In this document: one piece after another, positions 43,751 through 53,095 of the stretch | How positions within the stretch are numbered: position 1 is the first letter of the stretch | Layout: every line of letters starts with the position of its first letter | Origin: Prauserella flavalba | GTDB lineage: Bacteria > Actinomycetota > Actinomycetes > Mycobacteriales > Pseudonocardiaceae | Assembly (NCBI RefSeq): GCF_003202235.1 | Contig: NZ_MASU01000002.1 | Span: 310,001 to 374,000, forward strand | Direction: 5' to 3' | Length of the DNA: 64,000 nucleotides | Program-made: the position numbers and the translations under genes | Notes under the pieces: model-generated | What the model was told of the DNA's origin: nothing | What the model saw: only the letters and a program-made list of their open reading frames with translations | The model's database searches: none

Positions 43751-44722
43751 GTGTTTCCTGAGCATCGGCCTCGCCGGTTGCGGGGTACGGCCGCCATGCG
43801 GCGCCTGGTCAGCGAGACCACGCTGCGGCCACGTCAGCTGATCCTGCCCATGTTCGTCGCGGAGGGCGCCGACTCGCCGCGCCCCATCAGCAGCATGCCG
43901 GGCGTCGTCCAGCACAGCAGGGACTCCCTGCGCAAGGCCGCCGTCGAGGCGGTGCGCGCCGGGGTCGGCGGGCTGATGCTGTTCGGCGTCCCCAAGGTCC
44001 ACGACGCCATCGGCTCCGGCGCCACCGACGAGAACGGCGTGCTCAACGCCGCGCTGCGCGACCTGCGCGCCGAGCTGGGCGACGACACGGTGCTGATGGC
44101 CGACACGTGCCTCGACGAGTTCACCGACCACGGCCACTGCGGTGTGCTCGACGACGCGGGCGGCGTGGACAACGACGCCACGCTGGAGCGCTACGCCGAG
44201 ATGGCGATCGCGCAGGCGAAGGCCGGCGCCCACCTGCTCGGCCCCAGCGGGATGATGGACGGCCAGGTCGGCGTGATCCGCAGGGCCCTCGACGACGCCG
44301 GCTACACCGACACCGGCATCCTCGCCTACTCCGCCAAGTACGCCAGCGCCTTCTACGGCCCCTTCCGCGAGGCCGTCGACTCGCAGCTCAAGGGCGACCG
44401 CAAGACCTACCAGCAGGATCCCGGCAACGCCCGCGAGGCGCTGCGCGAGATCGAGCTGGACCTCGCCGAGGGCGCCGACGCGATCATGGTCAAGCCCGCG
44501 CTGTCCTATCTGGACGTCATCAAGGCGGCCGCGGAGCTGTCGCCGGTGCCGGTGGCGGCGTACAACATCTCCGGCGAGTACTCGATGATCGAGGCGGCCG
44601 CCGCCAACGGCTGGCTCGACCGGCAGCGCACGATCCTCGAGGTGCTCACGTCGATCCGCCGCGCGGGCGCCGACCTGATCCTCACGTACTGGGCGGCCGA
44701 GGCCGCGGCCTGGCTGGACTAA
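43751..44722 (+). CDS. hemB: Delta-aminolevulinic acid dehydratase (porphobilinogen synthase)
   Basis: 323 residues from GTG 43751. Condenses two 5-aminolevulinate. Two Schiff-base lysines: [14 protein letters not shown] near 196 and [11 protein letters not shown] near 248. Metal-site segment [16 protein letters not shown] near 116 keeps two of the three zinc cysteines and has Asp in place of the middle one, an intermediate between zinc-type CxCx7C and the Mg-type Asp pattern. RPRRLRG and MRRLVSET near the N-terminus are typical. Haem genes are split here: hemB is separate from hemACD. Confidence 0.95.
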   Translation: MFPEHRPRRLRGTAAMRRLVSETTLRPRQLILPMFVAEGADSPRPISSMPGVVQHSRDSLRKAAVEAVRAGVGGLMLFGVPKVHDAIGSGATDENGVLNAALRDLRAELGDDTVLMADTCLDEFTDHGHCGVLDDAGGVDNDATLERYAEMAIAQAKAGAHLLGPSGMMDGQVGVIRRALDDAGYTDTGILAYSAKYASAFYGPFREAVDSQLKGDRKTYQQDPGNAREALREIELDLAEGADAIMVKPALSYLDVIKAAAELSPVPVAAYNISGEYSMIEAAAANGWLDRQRTILEVLTSIRRAGADLILTYWAAEAAAWLD

Positions 44723-44725
44723 GGT
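44720..44725 (+). promoter_or_regulatory. -10 element overlapping the hemB stop codon
   Basis: TAAGGT begins with the hemB stop codon and lies seven bases before GTG 44733; the same arrangement as at proC. Confidence 0.5.
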
Positions 44726-44732
44726 CTGCAGC

Positions 44733-45251
44733 GTGAGCGACTCAGACGAAACGGACGACCAGCGGCGCAAGAAGGGCCTGCCGCCCGCGCCCCGGCTCAG
44801 CGGTTCGGAGCGGGAGCCCGTCAACCCGCCGACGCCGGTCAAGGTGTCGTTCGTGCTGTGGGTGGTGTCCGGGCTCGTGCTGATCGCGGGTTTCGGGCTG
44901 ACGCTGACGGCCAAGCAGGACATCGTGGACCGGCTCGTCGAGATGAACAACGACCCGCGCATCACCGACGAGCAGCTGGCCTCCGGCGCCACGTCGCTGC
45001 TGTGGACGCTGTTCGTGGGCGCCATCGTGTTCGCGGTGCTGTTCGCGCTGTTCGCCTACAAGGCGCGTGAGGGAACGCGCTCGGCGCGCACGATCCTCAC
45101 GGTGCTGGCCGCGGTGTCGCTGATCTTCCAGATGGTGCTGTTCTCCAACATCATCACGCTCGCCTCGGCCCTGGTCTCGATCGTCGCGGTGGCGATCATG
45201 TACCTGCCGAGCGTGCAGGACTACTTCCCCAAGGTGCCCAAGTCACTGTGA
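44733..45251 (+). CDS. Small membrane protein (Rv0513-like), unknown function
   Basis: 172 residues. A basic and Pro-rich N-terminal 45 residues, then four hydrophobic segments (about 47-67, 90-112, 120-135, 140-160). Hydrophilic linkers contain KQDIVDRLVEMNNDP. It directly follows hemB, as Rv0513 does, and the next gene starts in its stop codon. No enzyme motif seen. Confidence 0.8.
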   Translation: MSDSDETDDQRRKKGLPPAPRLSGSEREPVNPPTPVKVSFVLWVVSGLVLIAGFGLTLTAKQDIVDRLVEMNNDPRITDEQLASGATSLLWTLFVGAIVFAVLFALFAYKAREGTRSARTILTVLAAVSLIFQMVLFSNIITLASALVSIVAVAIMYLPSVQDYFPKVPKSL

Positions 45252-45685
45252 CGGAGCTGTACTCCGAGCGTGGCGCGAGTGGCTGGCCCCTGGTGTGGGG
45301 GCCGCTGTTCGCCGTGCTCGGGTTGCTCTCCGAACTCATCATCGGCGACCGCCCGCACACGCTCATGTGGATCGTCACCGGGCTCGGCCTGCTGTGGCTC
45401 ACGGCGGTGTGGGTGTACGCGCGGCGCCGGTTCCTGGCCGTCAGGGTCACTTCGACGCACCTGACGCAAGGCCGGGAGCACCTGAAGATCGCCGACATCG
45501 CGTCGCTGCCGGACGAGGAGGCCAAGCCCGGTACGCGGGTGCTCGGCGGCGGGCTGAGCGTGCCGCGCAAGTACGCCGAGGTGCCGGTGCGGCTCAAGGA
45601 CGGCACCAGGGTGCTGGCCTGGGCGAGCGACGCGGAGGCGTTTCGCGACGCACTGCGCACGGCCGTGAAAGACTGCACGCCGTGA
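45248..45685 (+). CDS. Small membrane protein, DUF3093-like
   Basis: 145 residues. Two N-terminal hydrophobic segments (15-33 and 40-58), followed by a PH-like soluble part with RFLAVRVTSTHLTQGREHL and RVLAWASDAEAFRDALRTA. The order of two helices plus a small beta domain resembles DUF3093 or bacterial PH-domain membrane proteins; assignment is weak. GTG 45248 overlaps the previous stop, and the next gene overlaps its own. Confidence 0.7.
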   Translation: MTELYSERGASGWPLVWGPLFAVLGLLSELIIGDRPHTLMWIVTGLGLLWLTAVWVYARRRFLAVRVTSTHLTQGREHLKIADIASLPDEEAKPGTRVLGGGLSVPRKYAEVPVRLKDGTRVLAWASDAEAFRDALRTAVKDCTP

Positions 45686-46029
45686 GCGACGTCGTCTGGC
45701 CAGCGGTACCCGGTTACTCCACCGAGCGGCTCCATCAGCCGTGGCGGCTGTTCGTCGCCGCGTGCGAGGTCGTGGTGGCCGCCGTGGCGGTCTGGGTCGC
45801 GTTCCTCGCGTGGGACAACTCCCTCACCACGGTCACGGTCCGCCTCGACGACGGCACCGAGCTCGTCTCCCGGGTCTACGCGGGCAACTGGATCGCGCTC
45901 GCGATCGGGCTCGGCGGGCTCGCCGGGATCCTGGTGGTCGACGCGATCCGGCAGGTGCTGCTAGGCGTGCGCGCGCGCAGGCGCAGGTACCGCAAGTCAC
46001 GCGACAACGGGCAGGTCGCCGAGGGCTGA
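45682..46029 (+). CDS. Small two-helix membrane protein, unknown function
   Basis: 115 residues. Two hydrophobic segments (about 25-45 and 72-92) separated by an acidic beta-like stretch (VTVRLDDGTELVSRVYAG), ending in a very basic tail (RARRRRYRKSR). Third of three overlapping membrane genes between hemB and hemL; each starts in the stop of the one before, so a joint function is likely, though unknown. Confidence 0.72.
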   Translation: MSDVVWPAVPGYSTERLHQPWRLFVAACEVVVAAVAVWVAFLAWDNSLTTVTVRLDDGTELVSRVYAGNWIALAIGLGGLAGILVVDAIRQVLLGVRARRRRYRKSRDNGQVAEG

Positions 46030-46053
46030 CCCGGCTTTGCCAGACTGGCAGGC

Positions 46054-47355
46054 GTGACAGGAGTCGAGCAGAGCAAGTCCTGGTTCGAACGCGCCGCCTC
46101 GGCCACGCCCGGCGGGGTCAACTCGCCGGTTCGCGCTTTCGCCGCGGTGGGCGGCACGCCCCGCTTCATGGTGCGCGGCGAGGGCCCGCACCTGTGGGAC
46201 GCCGACGGTAACCGCTACGTCGACCTCGTGTCGTCATGGGGACCGATGATCCTCGGTCACGCCCATCCCGACGTCGTCGGCGCGGCCCGCGACGCCGCGT
46301 CGTCCGGGCTCTCCTTCGGCACACCCACCACCGGTGAGGTCGAGCTCGCCGAGGAGATCATCCGCCGGGTCGGGCCGGTGGAGCAGGTGCGCCTGGTCAA
46401 CTCGGGCACCGAGGCGACGATGAGCGCCATCCGGCTGGCCCGCGGCTTCACCGGCCGCGCCAAGATCATCAAGTTCGCCGGCTGCTACCACGGCCACGTC
46501 GACGCGCTGCTCGCCCAGGCGGGCTCCGGCGTCGCGACGCTCGGCCTGCCGACCTCGCCCGGCGTCACCGGTGCGCAGGCGGCCGACACGATCGTGCTGC
46601 CCTACAACGACATCGAGGCCGTGCGGAAGTCCTTCGCCGACAACCCGGACTCGGTCGCCGCCGTGATCACCGAGGCCGCCGCGGGCAACATGGGCGCCGT
46701 CGCCCCACGCGAGGGGTTCAACGCCGCACTGCGTGAGCTGGCCCACGAGCACGGCGCGCTGCTGATCATGGACGAGGTCATGACGGGCTTCCGGGTCTCG
46801 GCCGCTGGCTGGTACGGCCTCGACGGCGTGGCAGGGGACCTCTACACGTTCGGAAAGGTCATGTCCGGCGGGCTGCCCGCCGCCGCGTTCGGCGGGCGCG
46901 CCGACGTGATGGCCAAACTCGCCCCGAGCGGCCCCGTCTACCAGGCGGGCACGCTCTCCGGCAACCCCGTCGCGGTCGCCGCGGGCCTCGCCACGCTGCG
47001 GGCCGCCGACGAGAACGTCTACCGGGCGCTCGACGCCAACGCGCGCAGGCTCGGCGACCTCTTCGGGCGGGCGCTCACGGCCGAAGGGGTTCCGCACACC
47101 GTGGCCTTCGCGGGCAACCTGGTGAGCGTGTTCTTCACCGAACAGCCCGTGCACGACTACGCGGGCGCGGCGGCGGCGGAGACCTGGCGGTTCGCGCCGT
47201 TCTTCCACGCGCTGCTCGACGGCGGCGTGTACGCGCCGCCGAGCGCGTTCGAGGCGTGGTTCGTCAACGCGGCGATGGACGACGCCGCGTTCGAGGTGAT
47301 CGAGACCGCGCTCAAGCAGGCGGCGAGGGCGGCCGCGGCGGCGGAGCGGCCATGA
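46054..47355 (+). CDS. hemL: Glutamate-1-semialdehyde 2,1-aminomutase
   Basis: 433 residues. PLP enzyme making 5-aminolevulinate from the HemA product. [13 protein letters not shown] near 12-24, [14 protein letters not shown] near 57, [10 protein letters not shown] near 142, [11 protein letters not shown] near 236 and PLP Lys in [13 protein letters not shown] near 268. GTG 46054; CAGACT lies seven bases upstream. A phosphatase, a thioredoxin-like protein and, beyond a minus-strand gene, the ccd-res-ccs genes follow, as in M. tuberculosis Rv0524-Rv0529. Confidence 0.96.
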   Translation: MTGVEQSKSWFERAASATPGGVNSPVRAFAAVGGTPRFMVRGEGPHLWDADGNRYVDLVSSWGPMILGHAHPDVVGAARDAASSGLSFGTPTTGEVELAEEIIRRVGPVEQVRLVNSGTEATMSAIRLARGFTGRAKIIKFAGCYHGHVDALLAQAGSGVATLGLPTSPGVTGAQAADTIVLPYNDIEAVRKSFADNPDSVAAVITEAAAGNMGAVAPREGFNAALRELAHEHGALLIMDEVMTGFRVSAAGWYGLDGVAGDLYTFGKVMSGGLPAAAFGGRADVMAKLAPSGPVYQAGTLSGNPVAVAAGLATLRAADENVYRALDANARRLGDLFGRALTAEGVPHTVAFAGNLVSVFFTEQPVHDYAGAAAAETWRFAPFFHALLDGGVYAPPSAFEAWFVNAAMDDAAFEVIETALKQAARAAAAAERP

Positions 47356-47984
47356 GCAAGCAGACGCTGGTGCACCTGCTGCGCCACGGCGAGGTGCACA
47401 ACCCCGACGGCGTGCTCTACGGGCGCATGCCCGGGTTCGTGCTCTCCGAGCGGGGCCGCCAGCAGGCGCTGACCGTGGCCGAGGCGCTGGCCGGGCACGG
47501 GCTCGTGCACGTCGTGGCGTCGCCGCTGGAGCGTGCGCAGGAGACCGCCGCGCCGATCGCCGCGGCCCACCGGCTCGACATCGCCACCGACGAGCGGCTG
47601 ATCGAGGCGGGAAACCAGTTCGAGGGCCTCAAGGTCGGGGTCGGCGACGGCGCGCTGCGCCAGCCGCGGCACTGGAGCAAGCTGCGCAACCCCCTCGTGC
47701 CGTCGTGGGGCGAGCCCTACATGGAGATCGCCCACCGGATGCTCGGCGCCGTGTACCGGGCCCGCGCGCAGGCCGAGGGCTACGAGGCGCTGTGCGTGTC
47801 TCACCAGCTGCCGATCTGGACGCTGCGCCGGTTCCTCGAGGGCAAGCGGCTCTGGCACGACCCGCGCAGGCGGCAGTGCTCGCTCGCGTCGCTGACCACA
47901 CTGATCTTCACCGGCGAGGAGCTCACCGACATCGTCTACAGCGAGCCAGCGGGCACCACGGATCCGACGGTGACCGGCGCATGA
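47352..47984 (+). CDS. Histidine phosphatase family protein (Rv0525-like)
   Basis: 210 residues. Branch-1 histidine phosphatase: LLRHGEVHN at residues 9-17 with phospho-His, [10 protein letters not shown] near 57, and second His in [15 protein letters not shown] near 154. ATG 47352 overlaps the hemL stop and the thioredoxin-like gene overlaps its own. The substrate is unknown; conserved placement with haem and cytochrome c genes suggests a linked role but does not name it. Confidence 0.87.
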   Translation: MSKQTLVHLLRHGEVHNPDGVLYGRMPGFVLSERGRQQALTVAEALAGHGLVHVVASPLERAQETAAPIAAAHRLDIATDERLIEAGNQFEGLKVGVGDGALRQPRHWSKLRNPLVPSWGEPYMEIAHRMLGAVYRARAQAEGYEALCVSHQLPIWTLRRFLEGKRLWHDPRRRQCSLASLTTLIFTGEELTDIVYSEPAGTTDPTVTGA

Positions 47985-48589
47985 GAAGGGCACTGGCACT
48001 CCTGCTCGCGGCGGCGTTCGTGCTCGCGGGCTGCAGCACCGGCGACGACGCCGTCTCGCGCGGCACGAGCTTCGAGTTCGTCTCGCCCGGCGGCAAGACC
48101 GACATCTTCTACGAGGGCGCCGACCGGCAGCAGGTGCCGGACGTCTCCGGCGAGGACCTGTTCGACGAGAACAAGGAACTGTCCATTCGCGACTACCGGG
48201 GCAAGGTCGTCGTCCTCAACATCTGGGGCCAGTGGTGCGGTCCCTGCCGTACCGAGGCACCCGAGATGCAGCGGGTGCAGGACCAGCTCGGCGACAAGGT
48301 GCAGGTGCTCGGCATCGACGTCCGCGACCCCGACCGTTCCGCGCCGCAGGACTTCATGCGCAACCGGCAGCTGACCTACCCGTCGATCTACGACCCGGCG
48401 GGCAGGTCCCTGCTGCGGTTCTCCGGTTACCCGCGCAACGTGGTGCCCTCGACGATCATCGTGGACGAGCAGCAGCGCGTGGCCGCGGTGTTCCTACGCG
48501 ACCTGCTCGCCACCGACGTGATTCCCGTGGTGAACCGGCTTGCCGCCGAGGGCGGCCAGCCGCCAGGCACCGAGCAGGCGGGCCGCTGA
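47981..48589 (+). CDS. TlpA/ResA-like thioredoxin lipoprotein (cytochrome c maturation)
   Basis: 202 residues. Lipoprotein signal with lipobox VLAGCS (Cys near 18). Thioredoxin-like domain with WGQWCGPCRTE (active-site Cys pair near 85-88) and cis-proline in VVPSTIIVDE near 151. Expected to reduce apocytochrome c haem-binding cysteines on the outer face, taking electrons from CcdA, encoded about 1.1 kb downstream. Ortholog of Rv0526 by position. Its last 96 bases overlap the convergent gene. Confidence 0.9.
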   Translation: MRRALALLLAAAFVLAGCSTGDDAVSRGTSFEFVSPGGKTDIFYEGADRQQVPDVSGEDLFDENKELSIRDYRGKVVVLNIWGQWCGPCRTEAPEMQRVQDQLGDKVQVLGIDVRDPDRSAPQDFMRNRQLTYPSIYDPAGRSLLRFSGYPRNVVPSTIIVDEQQRVAAVFLRDLLATDVIPVVNRLAAEGGQPPGTEQAGR

Positions 48590-49558
48590 GCCGCCGACCG
48601 GACCCACGGCATCGGCGAGCGTCCGCGCGTCGGGCAGCCGGGCGCCGGTGACCGCGGGCACGGCCCGTGCCGCGTCGGCGATGGTGGACGAGCACACGTC
48701 GAGCAGGTAGTCCGGCACCCGCAGTGCCGGATCGGTGACGCCGACGAGCGGGGTGCCGACCGCCGCGATCAGCGGGAAGACCGTGCCGGGGATGCCGATG
48801 CACGCCTCGGCGCGGGCAGAGGCCCGCACCGTCGGCACGTCGCTGATCTCGTAGCGGTCCCACAGGGAACGGTCCTCGCGCGGGTGCAGGCCGACGAGGA
48901 TGTGCTTGCCCTCGGCGGCGAGCCGTTCCGCCGATTCCAGCAGCACCTCGGTGCCCGGCGCGGCGCCGCCCGTGCCGTCGGGGCGGGTGACGCTCGTCGC
49001 CACCAGCACCACGCCCGGCTCCGGCCTGCGCTCCGGCAGGTCGTCGGTCTGCGGGGAGCCGACCACCTGGATCTTGCGGTGGGTGCCGAGGTAGCTCGCG
49101 AACGCGCGGCCCTCGGCGGGAGAGGACGACGTGATCCACTTCAGGCGCCTGCGAAGCCGGTGGGCCAGCTCCGCCTCGGCGGGCCCGAGGTAGGCGAGCG
49201 AACTCACCGCGAGGGGCAGCCGGGAAAACCGCTCGGCGCAGCGCACCGGCCACTCGCCCGCGCCGGTCACTACGAGCAGATCGGCGTGCCGGACCTGCTC
49301 CGGCGTCGCGACGGGCACGGGCTCACCGGGTTCGATCTCGGAGAGGTCCGGCACGAGCTGGGTCAGCCGCCAGCCCCGGCGCGCGGCCTCACCGAGCAGC
49401 GGTTGGACGTGGTAGGTGCCCCACGGTTCGTTGGTGGCCACGACCACGTGCAGAGGACGCGGGGGACGGGCGTGCGCGGTGCCGCCGAGGACGGCGAGCC
49501 CGGCGCCGCCCGCGGCACCGAGCAGGACTGAGCGGCGGGATACCCCAGACGATTGCAT
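48494..49558 (-). CDS. Tat-exported protein with a GT-B-like region, unknown function
   Basis: 354 residues. Starts MQSSGVSRRSVLLGAAGG, a twin-arginine signal followed by a hydrophobic run ending at HARPP. The rest has alternating hydrophobic strands and segments such as VLVATSVTRPDG, LVGLHPRED and IGIPGTVFPLIAAVGTPLVG that recall the C-terminal domain of GT-B glycosyltransferases/epimerases. That fold is unusual outside the cell, so it is held lightly. ATG 49558, with TACGTT seven bases upstream on the minus strand. It interrupts the otherwise conserved tlpA-ccdA order. Confidence 0.75.
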   Translation of the reverse strand: MQSSGVSRRSVLLGAAGGAGLAVLGGTAHARPPRPLHVVVATNEPWGTYHVQPLLGEAARRGWRLTQLVPDLSEIEPGEPVPVATPEQVRHADLLVVTGAGEWPVRCAERFSRLPLAVSSLAYLGPAEAELAHRLRRRLKWITSSSPAEGRAFASYLGTHRKIQVVGSPQTDDLPERRPEPGVVLVATSVTRPDGTGGAAPGTEVLLESAERLAAEGKHILVGLHPREDRSLWDRYEISDVPTVRASARAEACIGIPGTVFPLIAAVGTPLVGVTDPALRVPDYLLDVCSSTIADAARAVPAVTGARLPDARTLADAVGPVGGSAARLLGAWRLAALGGKPVHHGNHVGGEQVA

Positions 49559-49565
49559 GATCGGG

Positions 49566-49571
49566 AACGTA
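49566..49571 (-). promoter_or_regulatory. -10 element of the Tat-exported protein gene
   Basis: TACGTT on the minus strand, seven bases before ATG 49558; leaderless arrangement. Confidence 0.5.
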
Positions 49572-49644
49572 GCCACCGCTGGTGAACAGCAGGGGAGCAG
49601 TAAGTAGCAGGCAGACCCTGCGACTTCACACGAAACCCATTCCT

Positions 49645-49650
49645 TACTCT
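49645..49650 (+). promoter_or_regulatory. -10 element of ccdA (leaderless)
   Basis: TACTCT lies exactly seven bases before GTG 49658. Shows that ccdA-resB-ccsB has its own promoter separate from the tlpA-like gene. Confidence 0.55.
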
Positions 49651-49657
49651 GAAGGTC

Positions 49658-50428
49658 GTGGATCCGACCGAGCTGGCGATGACCGGCCCGCTGCTGCTCG
49701 CGGCAGCCGTGGCCCTCCTGGCCGGTACGGTTTCGTTCGCGTCGCCGTGTGTCGTGCCTCTCGTTCCCGGCTATCTCGCCTACCTCGCCGCGCTCGTCGG
49801 CTCCGACGCGCCCGCCGTGCGGCCCGGCGAGGAGCGCAAGAAGGGACGCGGCGCCGTGGTCGGCGCCGCCGCGCTGTTCGTGCTCGGGTTCACGGTGGTC
49901 TTCACCGCGGGCGTCGGCACGCTGGTCTGGCTCGCCGACGCGCTGCTGACCAACGAGCAGACGTTGCAGCGCATCGGCGGCGTGCTCACCATCGCGATGG
50001 CGCTGGTGTTCCTCGGCCTGATCCCCGGCCTGCAGCGCGACGTCCGTTCGCACCACGTCCCGAAGGCGGGGCTGTGGGGCGCGCCCGTGCTGGGAGCCGT
50101 GTTCGGCCTCGGCTGGACGCCGTGCATCGGGCCGACGCTGTCGGGGGTGCTCTCGATCGCGGCCGCGAGCGGTGGCACCGGCGCTCGCGGTTTCGTGCTG
50201 GTGCTCGTCTACTGCCTCGGTCTCGGCCTGCCGTTCCTGCTCATCGCCGCGGGCGCACGGTGGGCGGTCGGCGCCACCGACTGGCTGCGCCGCAACGGCC
50301 GGCGCGTGCAGATCTTCGGCGGCGTGCTGCTGCTCGCCGTCGGCGTGCTCCTCGTCACGGGCCTGTGGGCCGAGCTGGTGGCCTGGATGCGCGACGCGTT
50401 CATCAGCGACGTGAGGCTGCCACTGTGA
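49658..50428 (+). CDS. ccdA: Cytochrome c biogenesis protein CcdA
   Basis: 256 residues, six membrane segments. Carries electrons from cytoplasmic thioredoxin to the external TlpA/ResA-type thioredoxin. Catalytic cysteines: FASPCVVPLVPGYLAYL near residue 31 and LGWTPCIGPTLSGVLS near 153. Head of the ccdA-resB-ccsB operon; resB begins in its stop codon. GTG 49658 is preceded by a -10 hexamer rather than a ribosome-binding site. Confidence 0.95.
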   Translation: MDPTELAMTGPLLLAAAVALLAGTVSFASPCVVPLVPGYLAYLAALVGSDAPAVRPGEERKKGRGAVVGAAALFVLGFTVVFTAGVGTLVWLADALLTNEQTLQRIGGVLTIAMALVFLGLIPGLQRDVRSHHVPKAGLWGAPVLGAVFGLGWTPCIGPTLSGVLSIAAASGGTGARGFVLVLVYCLGLGLPFLLIAAGARWAVGATDWLRRNGRRVQIFGGVLLLAVGVLLVTGLWAELVAWMRDAFISDVRLPL

Positions 50429-52041
50429 CGAGCACGGTCACGCCAGAGCGCAAGCAGTACCGGCCCACTCCCGCCCGCCGCGCGCTGGCGTTCCTGCGCA
50501 ACACCTGGCGTGGCCTCACGTCGATGCGCACCGCGCTGGTGCTGCTGTTCCTGCTCGCGCTCGCCGCGCTGCCCGGCGCGCTGCTGCCCCAGCACGACCT
50601 CAACGAGCCGAAGACGCAGGAGTACATCGCCAACCACGGCTGGTGGGGCCGGCTGCTCGACCGGCTGCAGTTCTTCGACGTCTACTCCAGCGTCTGGTTC
50701 TCGGCGATCTACCTGCTGCTGATGGTGTCGCTGGTCGGCTGCCTCGCGCCGCGCAGCGTCGAGTACGTGCGCTCGATGCGTGCCAAGCCCGTGCTGACGC
50801 CCCGCAATCTCGGTCGGCTCCCGCACCACGTGCGCGCCGAGCTCGACGCCGACCCCGACGAGGTGCTCGCCGCGGCGGACCGGCGGCTGCGTGGCTGGCG
50901 CCGCGTCCAGCGCGAGGAGAAGGACGGAGCCCGCAGCATCAGCGCCGAGCGCGGGTACCTCCGCGAGACCGGCAACCTGTTCTTCCACTTCGGCATGCTC
51001 GGCGTGATCGTCGCGTTCGCACTCGGCGCGATGTACTCCTACGAGGGCCAGGTGATCGTCTTCGCCGACGGCTCCGAGGCCTCCGAGTTCTGCAACTCCG
51101 GCATCTACGCCTACGACTCGTTCAACCCGGGCCTTCGCGTCGACGGCACCGAGCTGACGCCGTTCTGCCTGCGGGTCAACGACTTCGCGGCGACCTACGC
51201 CGACACCGGGCAGCCGATCGCCTACGAGGCGAACATCGAGTACCAGTCCGGCGCCGACCTCGCGGACGACACGTGGCGCCCTTACCACCTCGAGGTCAAC
51301 GAGCCGCTGCGCACCGAGGGCGACCGCGTCTACCTGCTCGACCACGGCTTCGCCCCGACGTTCACCGTCACCTTCCCCGACGGCACCAGCCGGACGCAGG
51401 CCATCCAGTGGCGGCCGGTGGACAACACCACGGGACTCTCCGAGGGCGCGACGAAGTTCGAGCCGCCCGGGGTCACCGACCCCGAGCAGCGCAGGAAGAA
51501 CCAGCTCGCGGTGACCGGCCTGTTCGCGCCGACCGCCGTGCTGAACGGCAACATCCTCACCTCGGCGGGCCCGCAGCTCGCCGATCCGGCGGTGGCGATC
51601 GACGTGATGCGCGGTGACCTGGGCGTCGACTCGGGCCGAGGCCAGTCGATCTTCGAGATCGACCAGTCGATGGTGGACAGCGGGCGGCTGGAGCGCGTCG
51701 CGAGGGAGAACCTCGACGTCGGCGAGCAGCTGACCCTGGACGACGGCACGAAGGTGCGCTTCGACGGGGTCGACCAGTGGGTGTCGCTCCAGGTGTCGCA
51801 CGACCCGACCCAGGTGTGGGTGCTGGGCTTCGCGATCGCGATGTTCGCCGGGCTCGGCGGCTCGCTGTTCATCAAGCGGCGCAGGCTGTGGGTCCGGGTG
51901 GCCCCGGTCGGGGACGCCGACGGCAAACGACGTACCGTAGTAGAGGTGGGCGGTCTCGCCCGCACGGATCAAGCCGGGTACGGCGAGGAGTTCGCCAAGA
52001 TCGCCGACGACCTCCTGACCGGTGACAGAAAGGCACCCTGA
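50425..52041 (+). CDS. resB: Cytochrome c biogenesis protein ResB (Ccs1)
   Basis: 538 residues from GTG 50425. System II cytochrome c synthase subunit. N-terminal membrane helices begin near residue 37 (ALVLLFLLALAALPGALL) and 92 (AIYLLLMVSLVGCLAPRS), another near 190 (NLFFHFGMLGVIVAFALGA), then a large extracytoplasmic domain and a last helix near 472 (WVLGFAIAMFAGLGGSLFI). GTGA overlap with ccdA, TGATG junction with ccsB, so the three are made together. Confidence 0.94.
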   Translation: MTSTVTPERKQYRPTPARRALAFLRNTWRGLTSMRTALVLLFLLALAALPGALLPQHDLNEPKTQEYIANHGWWGRLLDRLQFFDVYSSVWFSAIYLLLMVSLVGCLAPRSVEYVRSMRAKPVLTPRNLGRLPHHVRAELDADPDEVLAAADRRLRGWRRVQREEKDGARSISAERGYLRETGNLFFHFGMLGVIVAFALGAMYSYEGQVIVFADGSEASEFCNSGIYAYDSFNPGLRVDGTELTPFCLRVNDFAATYADTGQPIAYEANIEYQSGADLADDTWRPYHLEVNEPLRTEGDRVYLLDHGFAPTFTVTFPDGTSRTQAIQWRPVDNTTGLSEGATKFEPPGVTDPEQRRKNQLAVTGLFAPTAVLNGNILTSAGPQLADPAVAIDVMRGDLGVDSGRGQSIFEIDQSMVDSGRLERVARENLDVGEQLTLDDGTKVRFDGVDQWVSLQVSHDPTQVWVLGFAIAMFAGLGGSLFIKRRRLWVRVAPVGDADGKRRTVVEVGGLARTDQAGYGEEFAKIADDLLTGDRKAP

Positions 52042-53009
52042 TGCCGGTGAACGAGACGCTGTCGCAGTACAGCGACTGGTCCTACACCACAGCGGTAGCG
52101 GTGTACGTGTTCGCGATGGTGTTCTTCCTCGTCGAACAGTCCTTCGGCCGGAAGGGTCGTCAGGCCGCCGCGCGCACCCGCTCGCGGGAGCTCGTCGGCG
52201 CAGGAGGCCCGAGCACCACGGTCACGCCGCCCGCCGGCGAGGAGCCCCCGGCGCAGCCGCGCACCAGGGCCGAGCGCATCGGCCGCATGGGTGTGGCGCT
52301 GACCATCCTCGGTGCCCTGCTCCACCTGGCCTCGCTCGTGCTGCGCGGGCTCGCGACGAGCCGCGTGCCGTGGGGCAACATGTACGAGTACATCGCGATC
52401 ATCTGCTTCGTCACGGTGGTGACGTGGCTGGTGGTGCTGCGGAAGTCCCCGGTGCGGCACCTGTCGGCGTTCGTGCTGCTGCCGGTCGTGATCCTGATGT
52501 TCGTGGGCGGCACGTGGCTCTACACGATCGCCGCGCCGCTGCAGCCCGCGCTCCAGTCGTACTGGCTGGTCATCCACGTCTCCGCGGCCGCGGTCGGCTC
52601 CGGCATCTTCCTGATCCCGGGCGTGGCGAGCCTGCTGTACCTCGTGAAGGCGCGCAACGAGAAGAACCCCGCCAAGTTCGCGCGGTTCGGCTCGAAGCTG
52701 CCCTCGCTGGACGTGCTCGACCGGATCGCCTACCGCACCACGGTGTTCGCGTTCCCGGTGTTCACGTTCGGTGTGCTGTGCGGCGCGGTGTGGGCCGAGG
52801 CGGCGTGGGGCCGGTTCTGGGGCTGGGACCCCAAGGAGACCGTCGCGTTCATCGCCTGGGTGATCTACGCCGCCTACCTGCACTCGCGGGCGACGGCGGG
52901 CTGGCGCGGCAACCGGGCCGCGGTGATCAACGTGATCGGCTTCGCGGCGACGGTCTTCAACCTGTTCTTCGTGAATCTGGTGACCGTGGGTCTTCACTCG
53001 TATGCCTAG
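52041..53009 (+). CDS. ccsB: Cytochrome c biogenesis protein CcsB/CcsA (haem handling)
   Basis: 322 residues, about eight membrane segments. The tryptophan-rich WWD signature appears as WGRFWGWDPKETVAF near residue 256; flanking histidines (VIHVSAAAVG near 174 and the C-terminal YLHSRATAGW) are the expected haem ligands. Works with ResB to deliver and attach haem to apocytochrome c. ATG 52041 shares its A with the resB stop. Confidence 0.95.
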   Translation: MPVNETLSQYSDWSYTTAVAVYVFAMVFFLVEQSFGRKGRQAAARTRSRELVGAGGPSTTVTPPAGEEPPAQPRTRAERIGRMGVALTILGALLHLASLVLRGLATSRVPWGNMYEYIAIICFVTVVTWLVVLRKSPVRHLSAFVLLPVVILMFVGGTWLYTIAAPLQPALQSYWLVIHVSAAAVGSGIFLIPGVASLLYLVKARNEKNPAKFARFGSKLPSLDVLDRIAYRTTVFAFPVFTFGVLCGAVWAEAAWGRFWGWDPKETVAFIAWVIYAAYLHSRATAGWRGNRAAVINVIGFAATVFNLFFVNLVTVGLHSYA

Positions 53010-53095
53010 GCAACATGCTGTCTTGAGGTGGCACCGACTACCGTCGCGGGTGAAGGTAAGGGGGACAACCTCGCGACCATCGGAGGAATGACGCG

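Noticed and set aside
42248-45025. 925-codon open frame on the minus strand
   Set aside because: It is antisense to the nucleoside hydrolase and hemB, and out of frame with the M20 peptidase; no recognisable domain.
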